A stretch of 64,000 bases of DNA, taken from contig DJYK01000010.1 of assembly GCA_002450095.1 (NCBI GenBank), positions 1 to 64,000 of the forward strand. Direction: 5' to 3'. Below the pieces are notes generated by a model, which worked only from the letters and a program-made list of their open reading frames with translations, did no database searches and was not told the DNA's origin. The stretch is from Mageeibacillus sp. UBA6980 (GTDB lineage: Bacteria; Bacillota; Clostridia; Saccharofermentanales; Saccharofermentanaceae). Made by a program: the position numbers and the translations under genes. This document shows, piece by piece, positions 16,851 to 25,321 of the stretch (the stretch's first letter is position 1; each line of letters starts with the position of its first letter).

Positions 16851-18379
16851 GATACACACTCCGCTATGATCCAGCGGTAGGATTCCCCGGGATCATAAGT
16901 TGAAGTAACCGTATTATCATAGATGACGTTATAACGGTCGGATGCATACAGTTCATCGGCAAAGAATTCTTCCGTCGTTCCGGGAAGAAGGTCGAGGACT
17001 ATTGCATCCGCATCGTATTCATCGACAAATGCATCCATCTCCCCGACAGATCCTATGAGCATCTTTCCCCTTATATGATCGACTCCGGAAAACTCTTCCA
17101 TATAAAGATCCGTGCGGTTGTCGATATGAACGGGGATCCCGTAGTAAGCAAGCCATGTGCCGGTATTAAAGGAATTATAGATTCGTTCGTATCCTTTATC
17201 CTTCAGCACGGCGATAACGCCTTCATCGTAAGCCGCCAGTGCCGATATATCCGACAGTGTATTTGTAGGGAAATAGGAGATCCACGAGAACACGCTCGTA
17301 AAGAGCATGAATCCCGTACAGAAAGCAGTAAGAATATAGTTGGAGATATCCCCTAACTTAAGCTTTTTCTTATCGATCTTAAAGACATTGTCGTTTATCC
17401 AGTTAAGAAGAATCTGCAGTTCCTCTGCACCGAACATTACGAGAAGAAGAGCAAAATAGTTCATAAACCTGCAGTACTTACAGGAAAGAACTATGAACAT
17501 ACATAAAAGCGCGAGCTTTGTCAGCACGCTCTTATCAAACTTACGAAGCCTCTCATCAACGCCGAAAGCGATCAGGAACACCAGGATTACCGTTATCTCG
17601 AAGATTGAGAATGTCTTCGGATCCCATTCCATATTGTATTTCCAGATATCCGTTCCCTTCGACTGCATAAAGGCATAAGTCCAGGTCCCGATACCTATGG
17701 GGCTGAGAAGAGAAGCGACGAATCCGGAGGCGAGACCTGCCAGATACCAAAGGCAGTTTTTCCAATTCTTATAGAGGCACTCGATCGCGATAAATACAAG
17801 AAAGATCACAAAGAACAAAGGGATCATACCGCCGTGGAACCACGCCATCAGGAACGAGCTGACGGTAAAGATGATGCTCTTTTTAAAGGCAGAGATCTTC
17901 CCGCTTAACATGGAATACAGGAATACAACGATTATAAGCTGGGATACAAGATGCGGTCTCGCATTGTAATTCGGGAAAGAGAGCATCCTTCCCGCTGCCG
18001 CAGTCAAGAGGATGATGTAAATATCAACGGTCTTGAGATTATGCTTAAATATGATTCCCGCCATCGTGTAATTGAATATGGCGGCAAGTCCTATGACGCC
18101 TGCAACGCCGCCGATCTTATAGAACAGACCGACCAGGAAATACCATCCTTCCTCATGCGGACACCAGTTAAGGTTCTGATGCCAGCTGTAGATATCGGTT
18201 ACGATCAGCTTTTTTTGCATGATCATATCAAGACCTATCCTTATCTGAAGGATAGTGTCTCCGACAAAGCCGTCACCTATGAGCTTGAGATTGAAGAACG
18301 GACAATAAAGAAGAGCTATCGCCGCAACGACAAATACAACAGTCGATGTAGATAAGCTCTTCTTTCTTAATTCCGGCAT
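16847..18379 (-). CDS. Polytopic membrane protein, possible GT-C-type glycosyltransferase
   Basis: A 510-residue protein with roughly ten hydrophobic segments, from VVFVVAAIALLYCPFF to LTAFCTGFMLFTSVF, then a soluble C-terminal domain of about 120 residues. The first extracytoplasmic loop contains GDTILQIRIGLDMI and YSWHQNLNWCPHEEGWYF, reminiscent of lipid-linked sugar transferases of the GT-C fold. The assignment is weak. No Shine-Dalgarno site precedes the ATG. The gene ends in a four-base convergent overlap with the beta-helix lipoprotein gene and starts 15 bases from tktC. Confidence 0.5.
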   Translation of the reverse strand: MPELRKKSLSTSTVVFVVAAIALLYCPFFNLKLIGDGFVGDTILQIRIGLDMIMQKKLIVTDIYSWHQNLNWCPHEEGWYFLVGLFYKIGGVAGVIGLAAIFNYTMAGIIFKHNLKTVDIYIILLTAAAGRMLSFPNYNARPHLVSQLIIVVFLYSMLSGKISAFKKSIIFTVSSFLMAWFHGGMIPLFFVIFLVFIAIECLYKNWKNCLWYLAGLASGFVASLLSPIGIGTWTYAFMQSKGTDIWKYNMEWDPKTFSIFEITVILVFLIAFGVDERLRKFDKSVLTKLALLCMFIVLSCKYCRFMNYFALLLVMFGAEELQILLNWINDNVFKIDKKKLKLGDISNYILTAFCTGFMLFTSVFSWISYFPTNTLSDISALAAYDEGVIAVLKDKGYERIYNSFNTGTWLAYYGIPVHIDNRTDLYMEEFSGVDHIRGKMLIGSVGEMDAFVDEYDADAIVLDLLPGTTEEFFADELYASDRYNVIYDNTVTSTYDPGESYRWIIAECVS

Positions 18380-18394
18380 TTGTTATTTGGGGGA

Positions 18395-19339
18395 TCAACC
18401 CTTTTTGGCAATAGCCTGCTTGCACTTTTCCGCTATATCGAATCCGGTAAGACCGTAAGCGGCCATAAGCTCGGCGGGTGTTCCCGATCTTCCGAACTTG
18501 TCCTGTACGCCTACGCGAAGCATCGGGCACGGTGCATTCTCGACGAGAACCTCGGCTACTGCGCTTCCGAGACCTCCGATGATCGAATGCTCTTCGCATG
18601 TTACGATACAGCCGGTCTCACGGGAAGCCTCGATGATCGCTTCCTTGTCTATAGGCTTGATCGTATGCATATCGAGAAGCCTTGCGGATATGCCTTCGGC
18701 TTCGAGTATCGATACGGCTTCTGCAGCCTGCTCAACCATATAACCGCAGGCGATTATCGTAACATCCGTACCGTCCTTGATCTTCAAAGCCTTACCGATC
18801 TTAAAGTCGACTTCATCTCCGAACTCTCCGTAGAAAGAATCCGTTGCAAGCCTTGCAAGTCTTACATAGAAAGGGCCGTCATTCTCATATGCAGCCTTAA
18901 CGGCATATCTCGCGGAAGCGGCATCAGCGGGACAGAGGACCGTCATATTCGGAAGCGATCTCATTATCGCCAGATCCTCAAGACACTGATGGGACGCTCC
19001 GTCCTCACCTACCGTGATACCTGCATGTGAAGCGCAGACCTTTACGTTGAGATTCGGATAACAAACGGAGTTTCTGATCTGCTCACAGGCTCTTTCCGTT
19101 GCGAACATCGCAAAGGACGAGACGAATGCGATCTTGCCGCATGTTGCCATTCCTGCCGCAGCAGAGACCATGTTGGCTTCCGCTATACCCATATCAAAGT
19201 GTCTGTCCGGAAAATCCTTCTTGAATCTTCCGGTATTTGTGGAACCTGCAAGGTCCGCATCGAACACTACGACTCTTTTATCGGAACCTATCTCCTGAAG
19301 AGTTCTTCCGTAAGCCTCTCTTGTTGCCATCTTGCCCAT
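18395..19339 (-). CDS. Transketolase, C-terminal subunit
   Basis: The pyrimidine-binding and C-terminal half of a split transketolase (314 residues). Visible landmarks are VVFDADLAGSTNTGRF, GIAEANMVSAAAGMA and SHAGITVGEDGASHQ, with the C-terminal domain starting near DGTDVTIIACGYMV. With the upstream N-terminal subunit it would interconvert pentose and hexose phosphates, supplying ribose and erythrose phosphates. GGAGGG precedes the ATG by eight bases, and four bases separate it from tktN. Confidence 0.93.
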   Translation of the reverse strand: MGKMATREAYGRTLQEIGSDKRVVVFDADLAGSTNTGRFKKDFPDRHFDMGIAEANMVSAAAGMATCGKIAFVSSFAMFATERACEQIRNSVCYPNLNVKVCASHAGITVGEDGASHQCLEDLAIMRSLPNMTVLCPADAASARYAVKAAYENDGPFYVRLARLATDSFYGEFGDEVDFKIGKALKIKDGTDVTIIACGYMVEQAAEAVSILEAEGISARLLDMHTIKPIDKEAIIEASRETGCIVTCEEHSIIGGLGSAVAEVLVENAPCPMLRVGVQDKFGRSGTPAELMAAYGLTGFDIAEKCKQAIAKKG

Positions 19340-19343
19340 TGGA

Positions 19344-20192
19344 TCAACCCTCCAGCTCTTTTATCTTGGCGTCGAGTTCCTCGACAGCGATCTTATACTG
19401 ATCTTCCTTGGGAGCACAGCCGTGCCAGCCCGGATTGTCGGTCATAAACGACACGCCCTTACCCTTATGTGTCTTCGCGATTACGAAGAACGGCTTGCCC
19501 GAACCCTTATTCTCATGGAAAGCCTTAAGAGCGCCTTCGATTTCATCAAAATCATGTCCGTCGATGACGACCGTCGTCCATCCGAACGCCTCTGTCTTAG
19601 CCTTTATATCACCGAGGCTCATGACCTCATCGACTTTACCGTCGATCTGAAGTCCGTTGTAATCGAGGAAAGCACACAGGTTATCGAGTTTATAGTGGGC
19701 AGCACTCATCAGTGCTTCCCAGACCTCGCCTTCCTGCATCTCACCGTCGCCCAATACGGAATAAACATTGTAATCCTTGCCGTCGAGCTTGCCTGCCATG
19801 GCCATGCCGCCTGCAGCAGAGATACCCTGACCCAAGGAGCCCGTTGACATATCGATTCCGGGAGTTATCGCCTTGCAGGGGTGTCCTTGAAGGAAGGAAC
19901 CGATCTTTCTTAAGTTCTTGATCTCATTGACGTCGAAGAATCCGAGTTGTCCAAGAGCCGCATAGAGGGCAGGAGCACAATGGCCTTTTGACAATACAAA
20001 TCTGTCACGGTCCGGATCATCGGGATTGGCAGGATCTACGCGAAGTTCCTTATTGTACAGATAACAGATAATATCCGTACACGATAAAGATCCGCCGGGA
20101 TGTCCGCTCTTGGCGTTATAAACGCCCTCAATGATCCATCTTCTCATTCTCGCCGAGAATAACTCGAGAGATTTTTTCTCCTCAGAAGTCAT
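19344..20192 (-). CDS. Transketolase, N-terminal subunit
   Basis: Thiamine-diphosphate-binding half of a split transketolase (282 residues). The metal and cofactor motif GDGEMQEGEVWEAL is followed by DYNGLQIDG, matching the GDG-to-N pattern. SGHPGGSLS and KGHCAPALY are also conserved. It is encoded directly upstream of the C-terminal subunit, as is usual for Clostridia and archaea with split enzymes. Confidence 0.93.
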   Translation of the reverse strand: MTSEEKKSLELFSARMRRWIIEGVYNAKSGHPGGSLSCTDIICYLYNKELRVDPANPDDPDRDRFVLSKGHCAPALYAALGQLGFFDVNEIKNLRKIGSFLQGHPCKAITPGIDMSTGSLGQGISAAGGMAMAGKLDGKDYNVYSVLGDGEMQEGEVWEALMSAAHYKLDNLCAFLDYNGLQIDGKVDEVMSLGDIKAKTEAFGWTTVVIDGHDFDEIEGALKAFHENKGSGKPFFVIAKTHKGKGVSFMTDNPGWHGCAPKEDQYKIAVEELDAKIKELEG

Positions 20193-20232
20193 ATTCTTTC
20201 CTGCCTCTCCTCAAATACCGCTTTATTATATA

Positions 20233-21372
20233 TCAGTCAGTGAAAATTCGCTGTACTCTTTTTCCCACATCACAGGTAATCTCGTAACTTATTGTTCCGA
20301 GCGCTCTCGCGAGCTCATCCGCGGGCCTTTCCTTGCCGAAGATCGTTACGATATCGCCCTTTTTGATGTCGCCTTCCATGTCGGTGGCATCGAGCATGCA
20401 CATATCCATGCAGACGTTGCCTATTATCGGAAGCCTCTGTCCGTTTACGATAAGCTCGAATCCGTTGCTCAATCTCCTCGATAATCCGTCGGCATATCCG
20501 ACGGACACCGTTACGACCTTTGTGGGTCTGTCGGCCTTAAAATGCCTTCCGTAGCTTACGGTCGTGCCTTCGGGAATAGTCTTAACATGAACGACCTTGG
20601 CGTACCATGTCATTACAGGTGTAAGTTTGATGTCGGTATAGGCCTCGGGGCATCCTTCCGGCTTATACCCGTAAAGGATAAGTCCCGCACGGACCATATC
20701 CATATGCATATCGGGAAATCTCATGATCCCCGCACTGTTGCAGATGTGTCTTTTCTTAAAAGTGATGCCTGCATTCTTAAGTTCCTCAACGGTCCTTACA
20801 AATGCATCGAACTGTTTTCTCGTATACTCGTCGTCATCGGTATCAGCCACGGCAAAATGCGAGAATATCCCGTACGGATTGATCCCCGGAAGCGAACAGA
20901 TCCTCGAGATAACCTCCGTTGCCGTTCCGTCAGTCGGGAATCCGATACGGCTCATTCCCGTATCGAGCTTTATATGTATGTCACAGACCCTTCCCTGCCT
21001 TACCGCCTCCTTCGACAGTGCGACAGCCGATTCCTCGTCATATATAGCGAGATCGATATTATAAAGGACGGCATCCTCGTAGCTCTCTATATCTGTTCCT
21101 CCGAGGATCAGAAGTCTCGACTTGATCCCGTTCTGCCTCAAATGGACGGCCTCGCCGATCGTGGCGATGCAAAGTCCGTCCGCCCCGTTATCAAGGAGCG
21201 TCTTCGCCGTTTCATATGCGCCGTGGCCGTAAGCATCAGCCTTTACGACAGCCATAATGTCCGCATCGGGACTCGTTATACGTCTTATCTCTCTGATATT
21301 GGATTTAAGGGCAGCCTTGTCTATCTCCACACAAGTCCTGTCAAAGAAAACACCGTCTTCGATAATACCCAT
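20233..21372 (-). CDS. alr: Alanine racemase
   Basis: PLP enzyme that converts L- to D-alanine for the cell wall. The cofactor lysine is in VVKADAYGHG near the N-terminus. HIKLDTGMSRIGF and the catalytic tyrosine region TTVSYGRHFK are present, as is NVCMDMCMLD. The 379-residue length is normal. It starts seven bases after nnrD and is probably co-transcribed with nnrD and metA. Confidence 0.95.
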   Translation of the reverse strand: MGIIEDGVFFDRTCVEIDKAALKSNIREIRRITSPDADIMAVVKADAYGHGAYETAKTLLDNGADGLCIATIGEAVHLRQNGIKSRLLILGGTDIESYEDAVLYNIDLAIYDEESAVALSKEAVRQGRVCDIHIKLDTGMSRIGFPTDGTATEVISRICSLPGINPYGIFSHFAVADTDDDEYTRKQFDAFVRTVEELKNAGITFKKRHICNSAGIMRFPDMHMDMVRAGLILYGYKPEGCPEAYTDIKLTPVMTWYAKVVHVKTIPEGTTVSYGRHFKADRPTKVVTVSVGYADGLSRRLSNGFELIVNGQRLPIIGNVCMDMCMLDATDMEGDIKKGDIVTIFGKERPADELARALGTISYEITCDVGKRVQRIFTD

Positions 21373-21378
21373 ATTAAC

Positions 21379-22251
21379 CTACCATCCCGTCTGCCTGAAG
21401 GCCATCGGAAGATTATTTATCACATCTGTCGGGAGCATATACCGTTCACCTTCCTCAGATGCGGCAAAAGCTCCTGCCATCTGGTGGAAATAAACAGCCG
21501 CGACGCCTGCGTTACAGGGCTTGATACCCTGAGCAAGAAATCCTGCGACAAGGCCGGTCAGAACATCTCCGCTTCCGCCTTTCGCCATTCCGCTGTTATC
21601 ACCACTGATACTATACCATTTGTCATGGGGTGTATAAATCGTGGTTTTATGGTTTTTGAGTATAAGCAAACAAGTGTTTTCCCGTGCAAACTGCACACAA
21701 GCTTCGTGTGATACCTCACCTTTAAGGATGCGTCCCATCTCGCCGATATGAGGTGTAATGACGGCAGGAAGAAGACCTCGCTCCTTACGGGACGCGAGTA
21801 AGGGAAGTATCTCCTCCCTGTTCTTTGCCATGATATTAAGGGCTCCGGCATCTGTTACCAGAGCCTTTGCCTCATTCAAAGACTCGATAAGCAAAGCTTT
21901 GGAACGCGGATCGGACTCATCAAGTCCCGGACCTATGGCGATACATGAAGCCTTCTTCATGAGGACATCCGCTTTACGCAGGGTATCGGATACATCCGCC
22001 TCCCACGAAGCCGTAAGCGCACACGGACAGTTGATCCTTACGGGATCAAGCGCTTCATCGGGAGCGAAAGCCGTTACCAGTCCCGCTCCGCTTCTTAAGG
22101 CCGATGACACCGAGAGCACGAGCGCCCCTGTCATGTATTTTGACCCCGCTAAGACGAGAACATGGCCGAAGTCGTTCTTATGCGCCGTGGAAGATCTTTC
22201 CGGCGCCATCTCGCGGACAATCTTGGAAGTGATTATCGTCTCGGAACTCAT
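21379..22251 (-). CDS. nnrD: ADP-dependent NAD(P)H-hydrate dehydratase
   Basis: Repairs damaged NAD(P)H hydrates using ADP. This 290-residue form has only the ribokinase-like dehydratase domain and lacks the NnrE epimerase domain often fused to it. Key motifs are FGHVLVLAGSKYMTGA and the nucleotide-binding MAKGGSGDVLTGLVAGF. The start overlaps the metA stop by four bases (ATGA), so the two are coupled. A separate NnrE gene was not seen. Confidence 0.92.
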   Translation of the reverse strand: MSSETIITSKIVREMAPERSSTAHKNDFGHVLVLAGSKYMTGALVLSVSSALRSGAGLVTAFAPDEALDPVRINCPCALTASWEADVSDTLRKADVLMKKASCIAIGPGLDESDPRSKALLIESLNEAKALVTDAGALNIMAKNREEILPLLASRKERGLLPAVITPHIGEMGRILKGEVSHEACVQFARENTCLLILKNHKTTIYTPHDKWYSISGDNSGMAKGGSGDVLTGLVAGFLAQGIKPCNAGVAAVYFHQMAGAFAASEEGERYMLPTDVINNLPMAFRQTGW

Positions 22252-23204
22252 GTGTCCTCCAGATCAACTTTGTTATCGCGCTCGGTATTAAGAAGTGACA
22301 GGTCGAAAGGAGTCTCCTGATATACATAGTAATTGAGCCAGTTCGTGAACAGAAGCGTAGCCGACGCTCTCCACAGCATGACGGGTTCTTTGGAAGGATC
22401 GTCATCGCGGTAGTAGTTTATCGGGAGCTTGATCGGGCGGCCGAGCTTAACGTCACGCTTGTATTCACTGTCAAGGGTATAGCGGTCATACTCGGAGTGT
22501 CCCGTTATAAAGAACTGTCTTCCCTTCTTGTCGGATACCGCATAGACACCGCTCTCGGGCGACTCCGAGAGTATCCTCAGCGCATCGACTTTGACAATGT
22601 CCTCACGCCTTAACTCGGTGTGCCTTGAATGAGGCACAAAGAAGACATCATTAAATCCCCTGAAAAGCTTAACCGGTCTGCTGTATGTCATGGAGTGCTC
22701 AAAAACACCGAAGCACTTCTCGGGAAGATCATACTTCGGGATACCGTAATGATAGTAAAGTCCCGCCATTGCACCCCAGCAGATATGCATGGTGGAATAG
22801 ACATGTGTCTTGCTCCACTCCATGATCTTCGTAAGTTCTTCCCAGTAATCGACTTCCTCATAAGGCATCTGCTCGACAGGCGCACCCGTGATGATCATGC
22901 CGTCAAAGTAGCGCTCCTTAACCTCATCGAACGTAACATAATACTTGATAAGGTGTTCGGCGCTTGTATGCTTGGACTCATGAGTTGAAATCCTTAAAAG
23001 TTCTATGTCTATCTGGATCGGAGTATTCGACAGCGTCCTCAGAAGCTGCGTCTCGGTCGTCTCCTTATCCGGCATCAGGTTCAGGATGACTATATGCAAT
23101 GGTCTTATATCCTGCGATAATGCTCGGTTCTCTTCCATTACAAATATGCCTTCACTCTCGAGAACATGTCTTGCAGGAAGATTGTCTTTTATCCTAATGG
23201 GCAT
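22248..23204 (-). CDS. metA: Homoserine O-acetyltransferase (MetA family)
   Basis: Activates homoserine for methionine synthesis. The protein belongs to the MetA glutamine-amidotransferase-like family, with catalytic Cys142 (MHICWGAMAG) and family blocks such as LNLMPDKETTETQLLR. Residue 111 is glutamate (GAPVEQMP). In characterised members Glu111 goes with acetyl-CoA and Gly111 with succinyl-CoA, so acetyl-CoA use is predicted despite the common succinyltransferase label. The 318-residue length is typical. Only 11 bases separate it from the upstream kinase gene, so there is no room for a SAM riboswitch of its own. Confidence 0.94.
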   Translation of the reverse strand: MPIRIKDNLPARHVLESEGIFVMEENRALSQDIRPLHIVILNLMPDKETTETQLLRTLSNTPIQIDIELLRISTHESKHTSAEHLIKYYVTFDEVKERYFDGMIITGAPVEQMPYEEVDYWEELTKIMEWSKTHVYSTMHICWGAMAGLYYHYGIPKYDLPEKCFGVFEHSMTYSRPVKLFRGFNDVFFVPHSRHTELRREDIVKVDALRILSESPESGVYAVSDKKGRQFFITGHSEYDRYTLDSEYKRDVKLGRPIKLPINYYRDDDPSKEPVMLWRASATLLFTNWLNYYVYQETPFDLSLLNTERDNKVDLEDT

Positions 23205-23215
23205 TATATGCCTCC

Positions 23216-24223
23216 TTACTTTGATATAAATTCGTTGAGTATTGATTCCGTCGGTACTCTGGACGGGTCGATCTTCGGGATCTTATACAGGTGTTTGACG
23301 AGGATCCACGCCTTCTTAAGTGCCGCAGGAAGATCGGCAAAATCCTTACCCGTATTCGATCTTTCCATAAAGACCGACGGAGTAAGCTTGTGTTCATCCA
23401 GAAGGTCAAGCGCACTGTTGATATCGTGCAGTGCGAGAGGAGCGATAACAAGGCTCTCATAAGGAAGGAAAGAATTAACGTGATAATCCGCGGAGGCGAG
23501 GTAATCCGTATAGTACTTCTCCTCCGAATTCGCTATCATCGGCCAGTAATCGATAGTGGCGAGTGCATGGGAACTTCTGTGTCTGTTGTCCCTGACGATC
23601 CTTCTTATAAGTCTTATCTCATTACTGTCCATAAGCTTACTGTCACAGAACACGTTGCCGTAGGGCATAATGAAGACTTTGACTATCTCTTCGTTATAAT
23701 CCCCGGATATCCTTTGATTAAGACCGTGAAGTCCCTCTACAACGAGGACACCGTCATCGGGAAGACATATCGCTTCGGAAGGATCCCTCTCCTTCTGCTG
23801 TCTGTCATTGAAATCAAAAAACGGAGGGGTGACCGGTCTTCCTTCGATGATATCGTGTATATCCCGGTATGCACGATCAACATCAAGAGCATCTATAGTC
23901 TCGAAGTCCGGCCTTCCGTCCTGATCGAATCTCAATTCCTTAAGATTATAGTAATCGTCAAGCGAGAGAAAGGAAGCCTTTCTTCCGGCCCTTGAAAGGC
24001 CCTGCGACAACCTCATCGTAAATGTAGTCTTCCCCGATGAAGTCGGGCCCGCGACAAAGATCGCTTTCTTTGAACGGTCTTCATTGACCATATCGACGAT
24101 GCTGTCGATACGTCCGATGAATCCTTCTTCGCTTCTTTTTATGAATTCGGGAAGTTTCTTATGTCCGAGATTCTCCTCGAATTCTTCTACCGTAACGTTT
24201 ATCTTATCTTGGAGAACTGCCAT
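23216..24223 (-). CDS. Uridine kinase-like nucleoside kinase
   Basis: A P-loop kinase of the phosphoribulokinase/uridine kinase family. The Walker A motif is FVAGPTSSGKTTFT, followed by SFLSLDDYYN and DVDRAYRDI. At 335 residues it has extra N- and C-terminal regions compared with simple Udk. It lacks the threonyl-tRNA-synthetase-like domain of the longer clostridial nucleoside kinases. The natural substrate is uncertain. It is eight bases downstream of a membrane protein gene. Confidence 0.8.
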   Translation of the reverse strand: MAVLQDKINVTVEEFEENLGHKKLPEFIKRSEEGFIGRIDSIVDMVNEDRSKKAIFVAGPTSSGKTTFTMRLSQGLSRAGRKASFLSLDDYYNLKELRFDQDGRPDFETIDALDVDRAYRDIHDIIEGRPVTPPFFDFNDRQQKERDPSEAICLPDDGVLVVEGLHGLNQRISGDYNEEIVKVFIMPYGNVFCDSKLMDSNEIRLIRRIVRDNRHRSSHALATIDYWPMIANSEEKYYTDYLASADYHVNSFLPYESLVIAPLALHDINSALDLLDEHKLTPSVFMERSNTGKDFADLPAALKKAWILVKHLYKIPKIDPSRVPTESILNEFISK

Positions 24224-24230
24224 TTCTCTG

Positions 24231-24839
24231 TTACCTTCTGTATCTGAAGAACCTTCTTAAGATGAGTCTGTCGATCAGAAAATCGAAAGCATACTGCAAC
24301 GCTTTATAGGCGAGCACTACAAGTCCCGGAAGGACGACCAATGCCGCCAGCACCAACACTATAACGATCACGACATGTACGCCGCCGGTCAGGACTCCCA
24401 TAACGGTGGAAAAGCTTCCTCCCCCGCTCGCGAATCTCTCCGTATACTTCTCAAGCGTCGAATTAAGGAAATCGATGAGAAAATCCCTCAATCCGTTACT
24501 GCTGACCGTAAGTCTCGGTATTATAAGACTTACCGTAAGACTCATCACAAGATAGGCTTTATATACCTTAACCGCAAGTATTCCGAGTTTGCCCCAGAGG
24601 GGCATGCTGTAGTATCTGAAGCACAAAAAAGAATTGAATACCGAGAGGATCGTGAGCATCACGATGCTGAATAAGCCGAATCGTCCGACACCCAGGAAAG
24701 GAGTACCGGTCCAATACAATAAAAGAAGAAAAACAGAAGTCAAAATACCGTAAAGCAGAAACAGTTCGACATGACGCCTGTTCTCAAAATCAGTATCACT
24801 CCAGTATCTTCCAAGAAACAAGCCCTCAGCGTAATCCAA
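24231..24839 (-). CDS. Hypothetical four-helix membrane protein
   Basis: A 202-residue protein not recognised. Four hydrophobic segments are visible, around residues 26-45, 52-70, 83-106 and 153-180, with a basic C-terminus (LILRRFFRYRR). The start is a TTG at 24839, seven bases after GGAGGGG; no better ATG is available. It lies between a hypothetical gene and a nucleoside kinase in the same orientation. Confidence 0.65.
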   Translation of the reverse strand: MDYAEGLFLGRYWSDTDFENRRHVELFLLYGILTSVFLLLLYWTGTPFLGVGRFGLFSIVMLTILSVFNSFLCFRYYSMPLWGKLGILAVKVYKAYLVMSLTVSLIIPRLTVSSNGLRDFLIDFLNSTLEKYTERFASGGGSFSTVMGVLTGGVHVVIVIVLVLAALVVLPGLVVLAYKALQYAFDFLIDRLILRRFFRYRR

Positions 24840-24904
24840 AGGAAAACCCCTCCAAATAAAAAATACCGCTTGTATATATTAACACAAAACGGATATGTAA
24901 GGAA

Positions 24905-25318
24905 TCAACGGAGTCTGAAGCAACACTCGGTGGTGGCTTCAATGATATCTTTGAGCTTTACCCACTTCTTGGGAAAATTCTTTGTATGGGATGAGACAAG
25001 ATCGGTATCGTCTTCAAATGTGACGCGAATCTTCCATGAAGACGGGTTCGCGGTAGGTGCGCCGTATTTGGCAAGCTCTCCCCTGTTATAGCCTTCCATC
25101 CACTCGAGAAGTCCGGTCCCCGGCAGATTGTCGTTTATGACCTGAAGCTTCTCGGGAGTTAATGACTTCATGAAATTGTTATTCCACATGTATCCGTCAT
25201 TCCACGAGATCAGCTTGCGGGCAAAATCATAGCGGACCTTATAGCCGCCTCCCGTAAAGCTGCTGATCTCCACTTCCAAAGTCTTGATCGAACTGTATCT
25301 GTCGTCAGTCTTCATCAT
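24905..25318 (-). CDS. Hypothetical small soluble protein
   Basis: A 137-residue protein with no membrane segment or signal peptide and no recognised family. It mixes beta-prone stretches (LEVEISSFTGGGYKVRYD, WKIRVTFEDDTDLVSS) with a helix-prone middle, and is rich in tryptophan. It begins three bases after the PQQ-propeller gene and is probably co-transcribed with it. The 65 bases downstream of it are AT-rich and may hold the promoter of the next gene. Confidence 0.65.
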   Translation of the reverse strand: MMKTDDRYSSIKTLEVEISSFTGGGYKVRYDFARKLISWNDGYMWNNNFMKSLTPEKLQVINDNLPGTGLLEWMEGYNRGELAKYGAPTANPSSWKIRVTFEDDTDLVSSHTKNFPKKWVKLKDIIEATTECCFRLR

Positions 25319-25321
25319 TCC

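Noticed and set aside
20542..21711. Plus-strand open frame of 389 codons
   Set aside because: It is antisense to alr and nnrD, which are well supported. It is a by-product of codon usage on the opposite strand.
23205..23215. SAM or T-box riboswitch for metA
   Set aside because: Only 11 bases separate metA from the upstream gene, so no leader exists.
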